Shown here one piece after another: positions 14,234 to 14,290 of a stretch of DNA of 14,290 bases (positions within the stretch are counted from its first letter, which is position 1; each line of letters opens with the position of its first letter). The notes below the pieces were generated by a model, which saw nothing but the letters and a program-made list of their open reading frames with translations, did no database searches and was not told the DNA's origin. Origin of the DNA: an uncultured Halieaceae bacterium (GTDB lineage Bacteria > Pseudomonadota > Gammaproteobacteria > Pseudomonadales > Halieaceae); the NCBI GenBank assembly GCA_938074135.1, contig CALJFL010000074.1:1-14290 (forward strand). The letters are read 5' to 3'. The position numbers were made by a program, and so were the translations under genes.

Positions 14234-14290
14234 AACTGGCTTGATTGCCTTCGGTCTTATCTGCTCTCGCAGTGCCTACTACCAATCAAA
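14234..14290 (-). other. 23S-5S rRNA spacer (partial)
   Basis: These 57 bases precede the 5S gene in transcript direction. I see no recognisable 23S 3' end in them, so they are probably part of the internal transcribed spacer. TTGATT and AATCAA near the two ends could pair in the precursor RNA. Confidence 0.6.

Noticed and set aside
14234..14290. 3' end of the 23S rRNA inside the window
   Set aside because: I could not recognise the conserved terminal 23S sequence in these bases. They look like spacer only.
1..14290. CRISPR array, prophage, transposon, toxin-antitoxin or defence island
   Set aside because: No regularly spaced repeats, transposase, integrase, attachment-site duplication or known defence domain was found. 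The gene set looks like ordinary chromosomal backbone.

Overview
The window looks like chromosomal DNA of a free-living, respiratory, probably marine gammaproteobacterium. The 5S rRNA on the minus strand at the right edge is very close to gammaproteobacterial 5S. The gene content (PQQ alcohol dehydrogenase, c-di-GMP enzymes, a pirin/LysR/glutathionyl-hydroquinone reductase cluster, SixA, LOG protein) and the moderately high GC fit that group. A finer placement, for example in the Cellvibrionales/Halieaceae, is only a guess. There is no integrase, transposase, CRISPR array or tRNA. Coding is dense and no gene-free stretch exceeds 300 bases.

Layout from left to right. (1) 1-2100, minus strand: a small Kazal-like lipoprotein, a dicarboxylate/acidic amino-acid:cation symporter, and a metallo-beta-lactamase-fold hydrolase that runs off the left edge. 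The symporter and hydrolase are only 9 bases apart. (2) 2212-5160: a quinone/redox-stress type cluster of pirin (minus), a divergent LysR regulator (plus) and a glutathionyl-hydroquinone reductase of the YqjG/ECM4 family (plus). It resembles the yhaK-yhaJ-yqjG neighbourhood of E. coli. Both spacers around the lysR gene carry a pair of related ATCGAA boxes set 43 bases apart, which suggests a shared operator. (3) 5146-6144: a SixA-type phosphohistidine phosphatase overlapping the reductase gene tail to tail, and a stand-alone two-CBS protein. (4) 6155-9364, minus: a tight three-gene unit of DUF3391/HD-GYP protein, degenerate-GGDEF/intact-EAL phosphodiesterase and LOG-family nucleotide phosphoribohydrolase. 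It is probably a c-di-GMP turnover operon, and its HD-GYP member has lost the histidine of the HD dyad. (5) 9538-10680, minus: a 72-residue EF-hand protein and an unrecognised exported protein, 6 bases apart. (6) 10960-13077, plus: a PQQ alcohol dehydrogenase fused to a C-terminal cytochrome c and predicted to be a lipoprotein. (7) 13099-13911, minus: a tandem FHA-domain protein. (8) 14069-14290, minus: the end of an rRNA operon, with the 23S-5S spacer, 5S rRNA and a strong terminator.

No clearly new multi-gene defence or mobile system is visible. The points most worth following are the repeated operator architecture around the LysR gene, the association of a LOG nucleotidase with two c-di-GMP hydrolase-type genes (one apparently inactivated), the EF-hand/exported-protein pair, and the Kazal-like lipoprotein with an ovomucoid-like reactive loop.
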